Translations under genes and position numbers: made by a program
DNA from: Thalassovita litoralis
GTDB lineage: Bacteria; Pseudomonadota; Alphaproteobacteria; Rhodobacterales; Rhodobacteraceae
Length of the DNA: 64,000 bases
NCBI RefSeq assembly: GCF_900182725.1
Contig: NZ_FXTO01000002.1
Span: 248,001-312,000, forward strand
Direction: 5' to 3'
Shown: piece by piece, positions 48,312 through 56,176 of the stretch
How positions within the stretch are numbered: position 1 is the stretch's first letter
Layout: every line of letters begins with the position of its first letter
The notes under the pieces: model-generated
What the model was told of the DNA's origin: nothing
The model's database searches: none
The model's input: only the letters and a program-made list of their open reading frames with translations

Positions 48312-49094
48312 ATGTATAATTTCGACTTTGTGAAACCTGCGACTGTGGCCGAAGCGGTCGAAGCCCTGTCGGGCGAGGAGGCGCAGGCGTTGGGTGGGGG
48401 GCAAACGCTGCTGCCCACAATGAAACAACGGCTGGCATCACCCGCGACGCTGGTCAGCCTGACAGGCATCGCCGATATGCAAGGCGTCAGTCAGAAAGAC
48501 GGCGCAATCTGCGTGGGCGGGGCCACCCCCCATGCGGTCGTGGCGGCGAATGCCGGGGGGTATCCGGCGCTGGCGGCCTTGGCGGGCGGCATTGGTGATC
48601 CGGCGGTGCGCAATCGCGGTACTGCGGGCGGCAGTCTGGCCAATAACGACCCGTCTGCCTGCTATCCGGCGGCGGCGCTGGGGTCGGGGGCAACCATTGT
48701 CACCAATACCCGTGAAATCGCGGCGGATGATTATTTTGAGGGCATGTTCACCACCGCCCTGAACGAAGGCGAGATCATTACCGAAGTGCGCTTTCCGATC
48801 CCGGAAAAGGCCAATTACCAGAAGTTTGAACAACCCGCCTCGCGCTTTGCCTTGGTGGGGGTGTTCGTGGCGAAATTCGCCGATGGCGTCCGCGTGGCCG
48901 TAACCGGCGCGTCGGAAGATGGTGTTTTCCGCTGGGCCGAGGCCGAAGCCGCGCTGAGCGCCGATTTCAGCCCCGCCGCATTAGACGGGCTGACCGTCCC
49001 GGCGGATGGCATGATTTCGGACCTGCATGGCACCGGGGCTTATCGGGCGCATCTGGTGGGTGTGATGACCAAACGGGCCGTTGCGGCGGCCTGA
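48312..49094 (+). CDS. coxM: CO-dehydrogenase-type medium subunit, FAD
   Basis: A 260-residue FAD subunit. FAD-binding segments are LGGGQTLLPTMKQRLASP and GDPAVRNRGTAGGSLANNDPS in parts. The C-terminal domain ends in TGAYRAHLVGVMTKRAV, as usual. Twelve bases separate it from coxL, with its own GGAGAGG site. Last gene of the cox operon, followed by a terminator. Confidence 0.93.
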   Translation: MYNFDFVKPATVAEAVEALSGEEAQALGGGQTLLPTMKQRLASPATLVSLTGIADMQGVSQKDGAICVGGATPHAVVAANAGGYPALAALAGGIGDPAVRNRGTAGGSLANNDPSACYPAAALGSGATIVTNTREIAADDYFEGMFTTALNEGEIITEVRFPIPEKANYQKFEQPASRFALVGVFVAKFADGVRVAVTGASEDGVFRWAEAEAALSADFSPAALDGLTVPADGMISDLHGTGAYRAHLVGVMTKRAVAAA

Positions 49095-49116
49095 TATGTT
49101 CTAACCAATTAAGAAA

Positions 49117-49145
49117 GACGCCCTTGGAAACGGGGGCGTCTTTTT
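49117..49145 (+). terminator. Intrinsic terminator of the cox operon
   Basis: GACGCCC pairs with GGGCGTC around a ten-base loop and is followed by five T residues, 23 nt after the coxM stop. Confidence 0.85.
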
Positions 49146-49169
49146 GCTGGGGCAGGGCAACGCCTTGCT

Positions 49170-49191
49170 TTTCATCTTGCCCCAAATACTC
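49170..49191 (+). repeat. Head-hairpin repeat, class B, head only
   Basis: TTTCATCTTGC, three bases, AAATACTC between the cox terminator and the 3' end of the methyltransferase gene (convergent genes). Downstream GC-rich remnant is GCCGGGGGC. Confidence 0.65.
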
Positions 49192-49227
49192 ATCTGCGGA
49201 ACCTGTGCCGGGGGCAGGTCGCTGGCG

Positions 49228-49821
49228 TCAAAGCGGCTTGCGGGCGACAAAGTCGATCAGGGCGGATTGGCCGGAATGGCCGCGACCTTCCTGAACCTCG
49301 CGCTCATAGGCGCGGCATTCCAGAATATCCCAACCAGCAAAGGCCGTGCGCAAAAGTTCCGGGGTATACATGTTTTCGGCAAAGGGCGGGCCGCCGGTGC
49401 CGTGTTGCAATTGGTCTGGCGTGTAGCCGTGTAACAGGACCAGCCCGCCGGGTTTAACGGCGGATTTCATGCCCTCGAACAGGGTATGGCGACCATCCGG
49501 GCCGGTGAATTGGATGAATATCCCGGCAACCAGATCGTATTGGTTGGGCCAGTCGTATCCCAGCACATCGACCTGTTGAAAATCCACGTGAACGCCGTGT
49601 TCTGCTGCCAGTGCCGTCGCCTTGCGCAGGGCTGACGGGGCAAATTCCAGCGCCGTCACCTGTAGTCCGCGTTCAGCCATATAGACGGAATTGCGGCCTT
49701 CGCCATCGGCAACGGACAGCGCGGTTGCTCCGGGCGTCAGGTGGGGGTCATGGTCTGTCAGGAACCGGGCAGGGGCCTTGCCGGATATATAATCGTCGGT
49801 TGCGAAACGTTGTTCCCACAT
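49228..49821 (-). CDS. Class I SAM-dependent methyltransferase, TehB-like group
   Basis: A 197-residue protein. MWEQRFATDDYISGKAPARFL resembles, in two parts, the N-terminus of TehB-like methyltransferases; SAM motif I is degenerate (ALSVADGEGRNSVYMAERG), with VTALEFAPSALRKA next. IFIQFTGPDGRHTLF and the LHGYTPDQLQHGTGGPP stretch also fit this group. The ATG at 49821 is favoured over 49836 because GAGGGG lies just upstream. Substrate unknown. Confidence 0.8.
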   Translation of the reverse strand: MWEQRFATDDYISGKAPARFLTDHDPHLTPGATALSVADGEGRNSVYMAERGLQVTALEFAPSALRKATALAAEHGVHVDFQQVDVLGYDWPNQYDLVAGIFIQFTGPDGRHTLFEGMKSAVKPGGLVLLHGYTPDQLQHGTGGPPFAENMYTPELLRTAFAGWDILECRAYEREVQEGRGHSGQSALIDFVARKPL

Positions 49822-49833
49822 AGGCCCCTCGTA

Positions 49834-49876
49834 CAAAAGAAATCGCCCCCACGTTTCGGATAAACGCAGGGGCGAT
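49834..49876 (-). terminator. Intrinsic terminator of infC
   Basis: ATCGCCCC and GGGGCGAT form the outer stem and CGTTT with AAACG an inner stem. On the minus strand a T-rich tract (TTTCTTTT) follows, 23 nt past the infC stop. Confidence 0.85.
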
Positions 49877-49898
49877 GCAAATCACATGGCTGTCAGGA

Positions 49899-50444
49899 TC
49901 ACTTGCTGAGCGGTCCGATCATCATGATCATCTGGCGGCCTTCCATTTTCGGCATGTTTTCGACCTTGCCGATTTCTTTGACATCTTCGGACACGCGTTC
50001 CAGCAGTTCGCGGCCCAGATTCTGGTGGGCCATTTCGCGGCCCCGGAAGCGCAGGGTGACTTTCACCTTGTCGCCGTTTTCCAGGAATTTCACCACGTTC
50101 CGCATCTTCACCTCATAATCATGGGTGTCAGTGTTGGGGCGGAACTTGACCTCTTTGACTTCGATGATCTTCTGCTTTTTACGCGCTTCGGATTCGCGTT
50201 TTTGCTGTTCATACTTGAACTTGCCGAAGTCCATGATCTTGCACACCGGCGGCGTGGCATTCGGCGAAATTTCGACGAGGTCCAGACCTGCCTCTTCGGC
50301 AAGGGAAAGGGCATGTTGCGGCGTCACCACACCGACGTTTTCACCATCTGCGCCAATCAGGCGGATTTCAGGTGCGCGGATGCGATCATTGATCCGGGGG
50401 CCGGTATCGCGGGTGGGCGGCGCGTTGTGAGGTCTGCGAGCTAT
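49899..50444 (-). CDS. infC: Translation initiation factor IF-3
   Basis: IF-3 binds the 30S subunit and checks start-codon pairing. N-domain [24 protein letters not shown] and C-domain [18 protein letters not shown] and [11 protein letters not shown] are all present. I place the start at the ATA codon 50444-50442: this gives the usual [14 protein letters not shown]-terminus (181 residues) and has AAGGAAG six bases upstream. An ATG-started frame from 50513 would add 23 basic residues without such a site. Non-AUG starts (AUU in Escherichia coli) underlie IF-3 autoregulation. Confidence 0.92.
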   Translation of the reverse strand: MARRPHNAPPTRDTGPRINDRIRAPEIRLIGADGENVGVVTPQHALSLAEEAGLDLVEISPNATPPVCKIMDFGKFKYEQQKRESEARKKQKIIEVKEVKFRPNTDTHDYEVKMRNVVKFLENGDKVKVTLRFRGREMAHQNLGRELLERVSEDVKEIGKVENMPKMEGRQMIMMIGPLSK

Positions 50445-50640
50445 GGTTTTCTTCCTTCGATAATTGACGAAATTTCGAGGACGTAAAGTAGACGTCGTGG
50501 TTGCTTTCTTCAAGCGGCAATTCTGTGCCGATGACGGAAAACGGGCGCTTTTCCCCCTTGTTGTTGCAGGCGGGTGACCTCATGTCGTGACGGGACAGGG
50601 TTGGGCATGGTGGCCTTTCCCACAGATGAAGGATTGGATT

Positions 50641-51357
50641 ATGAAAAACATTATCGGGATTGTGGTGGTCGTGGCGCTGGCTGTGGTCGGATATGTTGTT
50701 TTCGGCCCGAAAGATGAACCGCAAACCCCGGCGGAAACTGCAACGGTTTCTGACCCCAAGCCGGTGCAAACCCAGCCCGTACAGGATGACACCCTGACCG
50801 ATCAGGCAAAAGCCGCCGCAGAAGAAGCGCGTTTGGCCGCCGAAAAGGCTGCGCAAGAGGCCCGTGAAGCAGCCGAAGCTGCCGCGGCAGCAGCCAAGGA
50901 AAAAGCGGCCGAGGCGGCTGAGGCCGCAAAAGAGGCTGCCGGTGACGCCGTGGAAGCGGCCAAGGATGCGGCTGGCGATGCAGTCGAAGCCGCCAAGGAT
51001 GCCGCAGATACGGCGATGGACAAAGCTGGGGCAGCGGTAGAGGCAGCCAAGGACACCGGCGCAAATGTTGCTGAAGCTGTCGAGGAAAAGGCTGCCGGTG
51101 CTGCGGAAGCCGTCGCTGAAACCGCAACTGATACGGCGAATGCGGTGACGCAGGAAGAAACCTCTGACAAGGCCGCGTTGTCGGATTTGTTCACTGTCGA
51201 CGGCTTTGATTATGACAAGGCAATCGAAGCGATTGATGGCTCGGATATGAATGCCAGCGTGAAGCTGACCACCAAAGCCGCCCTGAAACAGGCCAAGGAT
51301 AATCCCGATCTGCTGAAGGAGGTGCTGGCGCAGGTGCGCAACCGTTTGGGCCTGTAA
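50641..51357 (+). CDS. Membrane-anchored alanine-rich repeat protein, LEA-like
   Basis: A 238-residue protein with one N-terminal membrane segment (IIGIVVVVALAVVGYVVFG). Residues about 55-175 are more than half Ala with regular Lys, Glu and Asp, in imperfect 11-residue units such as AAKDAAGDAVEAAKDAAGDA, and should form a long amphipathic helix or coiled coil, as in LEA group 3 proteins. Residues about 180-238 look globular (LFTVDGFDYDKAIEAIDGS). The ATG at 50641 has AAGGA nearby. Divergent from infC with a 196-bp shared gap. A stress or envelope-spacer role is a guess. Confidence 0.75.
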   Translation: MKNIIGIVVVVALAVVGYVVFGPKDEPQTPAETATVSDPKPVQTQPVQDDTLTDQAKAAAEEARLAAEKAAQEAREAAEAAAAAAKEKAAEAAEAAKEAAGDAVEAAKDAAGDAVEAAKDAADTAMDKAGAAVEAAKDTGANVAEAVEEKAAGAAEAVAETATDTANAVTQEETSDKAALSDLFTVDGFDYDKAIEAIDGSDMNASVKLTTKAALKQAKDNPDLLKEVLAQVRNRLGL

Positions 51358-51377
51358 TTCTGGCTACCGAAAAATAG

Positions 51378-51410
51378 AAAACGCCGCGTCCCAATAGGGC
51401 GCGGCGTTTT
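51378..51410. terminator. Bidirectional intrinsic terminator
   Basis: AAAACGCCGCG pairs with CGCGGCGTTTT (11 bp) and an inner CCC/GGG pair adds to it. It separates two convergent genes (ends 51357 and 51431). Confidence 0.85.
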
Positions 51411-51430
51411 GTTTTGGGGATGGGGCGGGA

Positions 51431-52279
51431 TCAGTCCAGAAACGCCTTTTCCACCACATATTCGGCGGGCTGGGAATTGGCCCCTTCGCGCAGGCCGTAA
51501 TCTTCCAGCATTTGCTTGATTTCCAGATTGAAGGCCAGATTGCCGCAAACCATCGCGCGGTCGGTTTCGCGGTGGATCGGTTCAACGCCCAGATCCCGGA
51601 ACGCTGTCCCATCGCGCATCAGATCGGTGATCCGGCCCATTTTCGGGCTTTGTTCGCGGGTGGTGGTGGGATAGTAGCGCAGCTTTTCGTGGAACCCTTC
51701 GCCGATCAGTTCGGCCAGCAATTCATCCTGCCGGATCGAATCGATCAGTTCCTTGCCATAGGTCAGTTCGCCCACTTCGCGGCAGGTGTGGGTGATGATC
51801 ACCTCGTCATAATCTGCATAGGTCTGCGGATCACGCAGGAGCGACGCAAAAGGTGCAAATCCGGTGCCGGTGGCAAAGAACCAAATCCGTTTGCCGGGCA
51901 GCAGGGCGTCATGCACCAGCGTCCCAACGGGTTTGGGGCGCAGGATGATTTCATCGCCCACCTGAATATGTTGCAGGCGGCTGGTCAGTGGGCCATCCTG
52001 AACCTTGATCGAATAAAATTCCAGTTCCTCGTCCCAGGACGGCGAGGCAATGGAATAGGCGCGCAACAGCGGTTTTTGCTTGCCGGTATTGGGATCGGGA
52101 TCGCCCATCAGGCCAATCATCACGAATTCACCAGACCGGAACCGCAAAGATGCGGGGCGGGTACACCGGAAAGAAAACAGCCGGTCGGTCCAGTGTTTGA
52201 CCTCGGTCACGGTCTGGGCGTCGGGCAGGTGGGGGACTTTTACGGCTTTCGCTTCGGTCACTGGTCTAATCTCGGTCAT
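51431..52279 (-). CDS. fpr: Ferredoxin-NADP+ reductase
   Basis: A 282-residue FAD enzyme. FAD-binding RAYSIASPSWDEELEFYSI in parts, NADP-binding GTGFAPFASLLRD, and CGNLAFNLEIKQML near the end are typical of bacterial Fpr. The C-terminus ends VEKAFLD. It likely supplies electrons to CysI (sulfite reductase), as the last gene of the leftward sulfur cluster; 80 bp separate it from the DUF934 gene. Confidence 0.92.
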   Translation of the reverse strand: MTEIRPVTEAKAVKVPHLPDAQTVTEVKHWTDRLFSFRCTRPASLRFRSGEFVMIGLMGDPDPNTGKQKPLLRAYSIASPSWDEELEFYSIKVQDGPLTSRLQHIQVGDEIILRPKPVGTLVHDALLPGKRIWFFATGTGFAPFASLLRDPQTYADYDEVIITHTCREVGELTYGKELIDSIRQDELLAELIGEGFHEKLRYYPTTTREQSPKMGRITDLMRDGTAFRDLGVEPIHRETDRAMVCGNLAFNLEIKQMLEDYGLREGANSQPAEYVVEKAFLD

Positions 52280-52359
52280 GTGTCTCTTTCGTGCCGGTCA
52301 GTAAACCGGCATTCCCCAGTTATCTTTGATCCATGTCAGATGAAAGGCGAAGACGGGAA

Positions 52360-52770
52360 TTATCCCGCCCGCAGCCGCGACTGATAGTCGTTGGCGCGCC
52401 AATCGGCCCGGAAAACCCACTGATCTTCGGGTTGGCGGGCAGCCAGGTCGTTGCTGATTTCCACCTCGTCAAAGCCAGAGCGGCGGGCCATAGCGTATTG
52501 ATCCGCAATCACATGCCCCTTGGCCCGCAGCCGCCCGGTATAGCCCATCAGGCGCAGGCGTTTGGCTAGCGTAAACCCGCGACCGTCCGCAAAGCTGGGA
52601 AAATCCACGCGGATCATGCGCAGGGCGGTCAAATGCCCCGCCAGCGCGTCGGGGTCTGCGTCCGAGGGCAGATCAACCGCCACCACATCATTCGCGGCAT
52701 CGGTCAGCGCGGTGAACCCATCGGTCCAGTCATCAGGGGCAAAGCCCGTGTCGGTTACGATTACAGTCAT
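52360..52770 (-). CDS. DUF934-family protein of the sulfite-reduction cluster
   Basis: A 136-residue protein with the family segments LPSDADPDALAGHLTALRMI in two halves, RVDFPSFADGRGFTLAKRLR and GFDEVEIS. DUF934 proteins occur with cysI and cysH in many proteobacteria; the exact role is unknown to me. The ATG at 52770 overlaps the cysH stop by four bases. Confidence 0.82.
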   Translation of the reverse strand: MTVIVTDTGFAPDDWTDGFTALTDAANDVVAVDLPSDADPDALAGHLTALRMIRVDFPSFADGRGFTLAKRLRLMGYTGRLRAKGHVIADQYAMARRSGFDEVEISNDLAARQPEDQWVFRADWRANDYQSRLRAG

Positions 52771-53510
52771 TGGGCAGTTCCCGTTCTTACCATTTTGCCA
52801 TCTACCAGATGGATGCCGCATTCAATTTTTTCGCTGCCACGCCAGCGGCCCGCGCGTTCGTCCTCGCCGGGTTTGACGGGGGATGTGCAGGGGCGGCACC
52901 CGATTGACGGATAGCCCCGCGCCACCAGCGGATGCCGTGGCAGGCGGTTGTTGATCATATAATCCTGCACATCGCCCTTGTCCCAATGGGCCAGCGGGTT
53001 CACCTTGATCCGCCGATCTTCTTCGCTTTCAAAGAAGTCCAGCGCGGCGCGGCTGGCACCCTGAAACCGTTTGCGCCCGGTGATCCAAGCGTCAAACCCG
53101 CTAAGCGCCTGTTCCAGCGGGCGGGTTTTGCGCAGATCACAGCAGGCATCGGTATCGCGCAGATGCAACGCGCCATAGGGGTCTTCGGCATCCAGCTCTT
53201 GCGGGTTGGCGTGGATCACGCGCACATCCGTCAGGCCCAGCTTTTGCGCCACCTCTTGCTGATAATCCAGCGTTTCGGGGAATAGCATCTGGGTGTCGAT
53301 GAACAGCACCGGCGTTGTGCGATCCACCATTGCCACCATATGCAGCAGCACCACGCTTTCCGCCCCGAAAGAGGACACCATCGCGATACGGCCCACCTGT
53401 GGGTCCGACATGGCGCGTTTCAGAACGGCGCTGGCGGCGTGATGCTGATAGCGCCGGTTCAGGTGATCGACCCGTTCCTGAATAGGGCCAAGGGGTTGCT
53501 CAAGCGGCAT
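52767..53510 (-). CDS. cysH: Assimilatory adenylyl-sulfate reductase
   Basis: A 247-residue reductase that makes sulfite. Four Cys of an iron-sulfur type (CC at 123-124 in DACCDLRK and CxxC at 205-208 in IGCRPC) plus the catalytic Cys231 in ECGIHL indicate an APS-type enzyme rather than a PAPS reductase. SSFGAESVVLLH is the sulfur-nucleotide loop. The ATG at 53510 overlaps the cysI end by 11 bp. Confidence 0.92.
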   Translation of the reverse strand: MPLEQPLGPIQERVDHLNRRYQHHAASAVLKRAMSDPQVGRIAMVSSFGAESVVLLHMVAMVDRTTPVLFIDTQMLFPETLDYQQEVAQKLGLTDVRVIHANPQELDAEDPYGALHLRDTDACCDLRKTRPLEQALSGFDAWITGRKRFQGASRAALDFFESEEDRRIKVNPLAHWDKGDVQDYMINNRLPRHPLVARGYPSIGCRPCTSPVKPGEDERAGRWRGSEKIECGIHLVDGKMVRTGTAQ

Positions 53511-55167
53511 TTTTCCGCGATGCCTCCGGGTATAGCGCGTCCTTGAACGGCGCGGCGCCAAGGCGACGATAGGCCTGAAGAAAGGTTTCCTCGGGTGTTT
53601 CGCGCAGGTCCAGATAGGCGCGGACGATCCGTTCGATGGCGTCGACGATTTCATCATAGGCAAAGCCCGGCCCGGCGCGTTCGCCGATCACGGCGTCCTG
53701 TGTGCCGTCACCGCCAAGGGTGATCTGGTAGTTTTCCACCCCGGCACGATCCAGACCCAGAATGCCGATATGACCGACATGGTGATGCCCGCAGGCGTTG
53801 ATGCAGCCCGAGATTTTGATCTTCAGCGGGCCGATGTCATGTTCCAGCTTCAGTTCGTCGAACCGTTGGGCAATCTGTTGCGCCACGGGAATGGACCGCG
53901 CGGTTGCAAGGGCGCAATAATCCATGCCGGGGCAGGCGATAATATCGCTGATCAGCCCCACATTGGCCGTAGCCAGCCCATCGGTTTTCAACGCGGCATG
54001 AAGCGCGGGCAGGTCCGATTTATGGACATGCGGCAAGATCACGTTCTGTTCGTGGCTGATGCGCAATTCGTTGTGGCCGTATGCTTCGGCCAGATCGGCC
54101 AGAAGGCGCATTTGGTCGCTGCTGGCATCGCCGGGCGTCTGGCCGTGTGCCTTTAGCGATACGGTAACAATGGCATACCCATCGGCGCGGTGCGCGTGCA
54201 GGTTGGTATCAGCCCACGCCCGGAAAACCGGGTCTGCCTGATATGTGGTGTCATAGGCGGCGGTATCTTTGTGCAGGAATGCAGGCGGGGCGAACTGTGC
54301 GGCGATTGCGGCCAGCGCGTCCTGATCCATGCCTTTGAACAGGGGGCGAATTTCGGCAAACCGCGCCTCGGTCAGTTCGCGGAACGTATCCAGCCCGTTT
54401 TCATTGACGGTGATCTTGATCCGCGCCTTGTATTTGTTATCGCGCCGCCCCAGCAGGTTATAGGTGGTCACGACCGCCTCCAGATAGGGCAGCAGGTCGG
54501 CTTGCGGCAGGAAGTCATTGATGACTTTGCCAATAACGGGCGTGCGGCCCAGGCCCCCGCCCACGATGATCCTGTAGCCGATTTCGCCATTCTGACGGAC
54601 AATCTGAATGCCGATGTCATGGGCGCGGATCACGGCGCGGTCCTGATCGCTGCCAGTCACAGCGATTTTGAATTTGCGCGGCAGGAATTGGAATTCCGGG
54701 TGGTCGGTGGACCATTGCCGCAGCAGTTCAGCCACGGGGCGGGGATCGGCGATTTCATCGGCTGCGGCCCCGGCGAAATGGTCGGCGGTCACGTTGCGGA
54801 TGGTGTTGCCACTGGTCTGGATGGCGTGCAGGTTCACCTGCGCCAGCGCGTCCAGCATATCTGGCACATCCGGCAGTTTGGGCCAGTTATACTGGATGTT
54901 CTGACGGGTGGTAAAATGACCATAGCCCTTGTCCCACTTATCCGCGATCAGGGCCAGTTGGCGCATTTGTGCGGCAGACAATGTGCCATAGGGTATGGCC
55001 ACCCGCAGCATATAAGCGTGTAATTGCAGATACAGCCCGTTCATCAGACGCAGGGGGCGGAATTCATCCTCGGTCAGCGACCCATCAATCCGGCGCTGAA
55101 CCTGTGCGCGGAACTGCGCATTGCGGGCCGCCAGAAAGGCGTGATCGAATTCGGAATAGCTGTACAT
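53500..55167 (-). CDS. cysI: Assimilatory sulfite (or nitrite) reductase, sirohaem type
   Basis: A 555-residue reductase with two ferredoxin-like halves. The [4Fe-4S]-sirohaem cysteines are in IACPGMDYCALA and KISGCINACGHHH. TTRQNIQYNW and GNTIRNVTADHF are substrate-side segments. Placed with cysH, DUF934 and fpr, it is a sulfite reductase. It shares one base with the DUF2849 gene upstream. Confidence 0.93.
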   Translation of the reverse strand: MYSYSEFDHAFLAARNAQFRAQVQRRIDGSLTEDEFRPLRLMNGLYLQLHAYMLRVAIPYGTLSAAQMRQLALIADKWDKGYGHFTTRQNIQYNWPKLPDVPDMLDALAQVNLHAIQTSGNTIRNVTADHFAGAAADEIADPRPVAELLRQWSTDHPEFQFLPRKFKIAVTGSDQDRAVIRAHDIGIQIVRQNGEIGYRIIVGGGLGRTPVIGKVINDFLPQADLLPYLEAVVTTYNLLGRRDNKYKARIKITVNENGLDTFRELTEARFAEIRPLFKGMDQDALAAIAAQFAPPAFLHKDTAAYDTTYQADPVFRAWADTNLHAHRADGYAIVTVSLKAHGQTPGDASSDQMRLLADLAEAYGHNELRISHEQNVILPHVHKSDLPALHAALKTDGLATANVGLISDIIACPGMDYCALATARSIPVAQQIAQRFDELKLEHDIGPLKIKISGCINACGHHHVGHIGILGLDRAGVENYQITLGGDGTQDAVIGERAGPGFAYDEIVDAIERIVRAYLDLRETPEETFLQAYRRLGAAPFKDALYPEASRKNAA

Positions 55168-55469
55168 TATGCGACCTCTGCCTGTTTGCCGTGGAAGTAG
55201 TTCGAGGGACCAGTACGGCGGAAATCCTCGCGGAAGTGGGTGGGTTCGGGACCGTTCGGCCCTTTGGCGACATCGGCCAGATATGCGCCGACAATCTGAT
55301 TTTGCTGGCGTTCAGCATCCAGCAGGCGCACCTGTGCGTGGGCCTCGTCCTCGATCAGTTCGGCCTCGGACATGTGCCGGGTCCAATTGTCCTGTGGGGT
55401 GAAATAAACCACGTCCCCTTCCAGAAGGGCGTTGGCGGTGATCACCTTGGGGGTAAAAGGGCGGGACAT
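55167..55469 (-). CDS. DUF2849-family protein of the sulfite-reduction cluster
   Basis: A 100-residue soluble protein: FTPKVITANALLEGDVVYFT near the start and VGAYLADVAKGPNGPEPTHFRE in parts. DUF2849 commonly lies just before cysI in alphaproteobacteria, so a helper role in sulfite reduction is inferred. ATG at 55469 with AAGGAT upstream; the longer frame to 55547 lacks a site. Confidence 0.8.
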   Translation of the reverse strand: MSRPFTPKVITANALLEGDVVYFTPQDNWTRHMSEAELIEDEAHAQVRLLDAERQQNQIVGAYLADVAKGPNGPEPTHFREDFRRTGPSNYFHGKQAEVA

Positions 55470-55518
55470 CGGGCTTATCCTTGCTGCATGTGGTGCGGTT
55501 GGTTTTTCTTGGGGGTAA

Positions 55519-55560
55519 TATAGGAAAAATTCCCCTATTTGCGCCATATGTAGGAAAAAA
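55519..55560. promoter_or_regulatory. Candidate operator between the cys genes and the Lrp-type regulator
   Basis: TAGGAAAAA occurs twice, at 55521 and 55551, 30 bp apart (about three helical turns). The first copy also lies in a dyad (ATAGG ... CCTAT). This spacing suits a multimeric Lrp-type protein. Confidence 0.45.
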
Positions 55561-55626
55561 TAAGGACAATGTCATTTTTGAGTGCTACGGATGGGTAAAT
55601 ATTCTTCCGAAGGTAAGGAGAAGGAA

Positions 55627-56088
55627 ATGTCGGTTCGGTTAGATGACACAGACAGAAAAATCCTTGTGGAGCTTCAGAAAGACGCGGGGCAGTCTTTGGA
55701 TGAAATCGCCCGCAAGGTGGGGTCGTCAAAGACCCCGGTTTGGAATCGCATCCGCAAAATGCGCGAAGCGGGCGTTATGGGGCCGCAAACTGTGGTTCTG
55801 GATGCGGAAAAGCTGGGGTTTGATGCGTGTTTTTTCGTGTTGATCCGCACGTCTGAACACGAAGCGGACTGGCAGCGCAAATTCCTGAAAGCCCTGCAAG
55901 ACCGCCCCGAGGTGCAAGAGGCGCACAGGCTGGCGGGGGATATCGACTATATCCTAAAGGTGCGGGTGAAAAACGCGCGGGCGTATGATGTATTCTATCA
56001 GTCGCTGATTTCCGAGGTGAAAGTCCACAACGTCACGGCGCTGCTGTCGATGGAGGAAATCAAATCCACCACGGCGCTGCCGCTGTAG
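55627..56088 (+). CDS. Lrp/AsnC-family transcriptional regulator
   Basis: A 153-residue regulator. The N-terminal helix-turn-helix runs DDTDRKILVELQKDAGQSLD in part, then SSKTPVWNRIRKMREAGV; the C-terminal RAM domain (VRVKNARAYDVFYQSLI) binds a small effector. The ATG at 55627 follows AAGGAGAAGG. Divergence from the cys cluster suggests it controls those genes and itself; this is inference. Confidence 0.88.
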   Translation: MSVRLDDTDRKILVELQKDAGQSLDEIARKVGSSKTPVWNRIRKMREAGVMGPQTVVLDAEKLGFDACFFVLIRTSEHEADWQRKFLKALQDRPEVQEAHRLAGDIDYILKVRVKNARAYDVFYQSLISEVKVHNVTALLSMEEIKSTTALPL

Positions 56089-56176
56089 CATATCCGCGGC
56101 GGGCCGTGCCCTGTGGTGTATGGCTTCCCCCGCCGTGGTTTCGGCAGGGGAAGCGCAGATTTTCAGGGCAGGGGGC

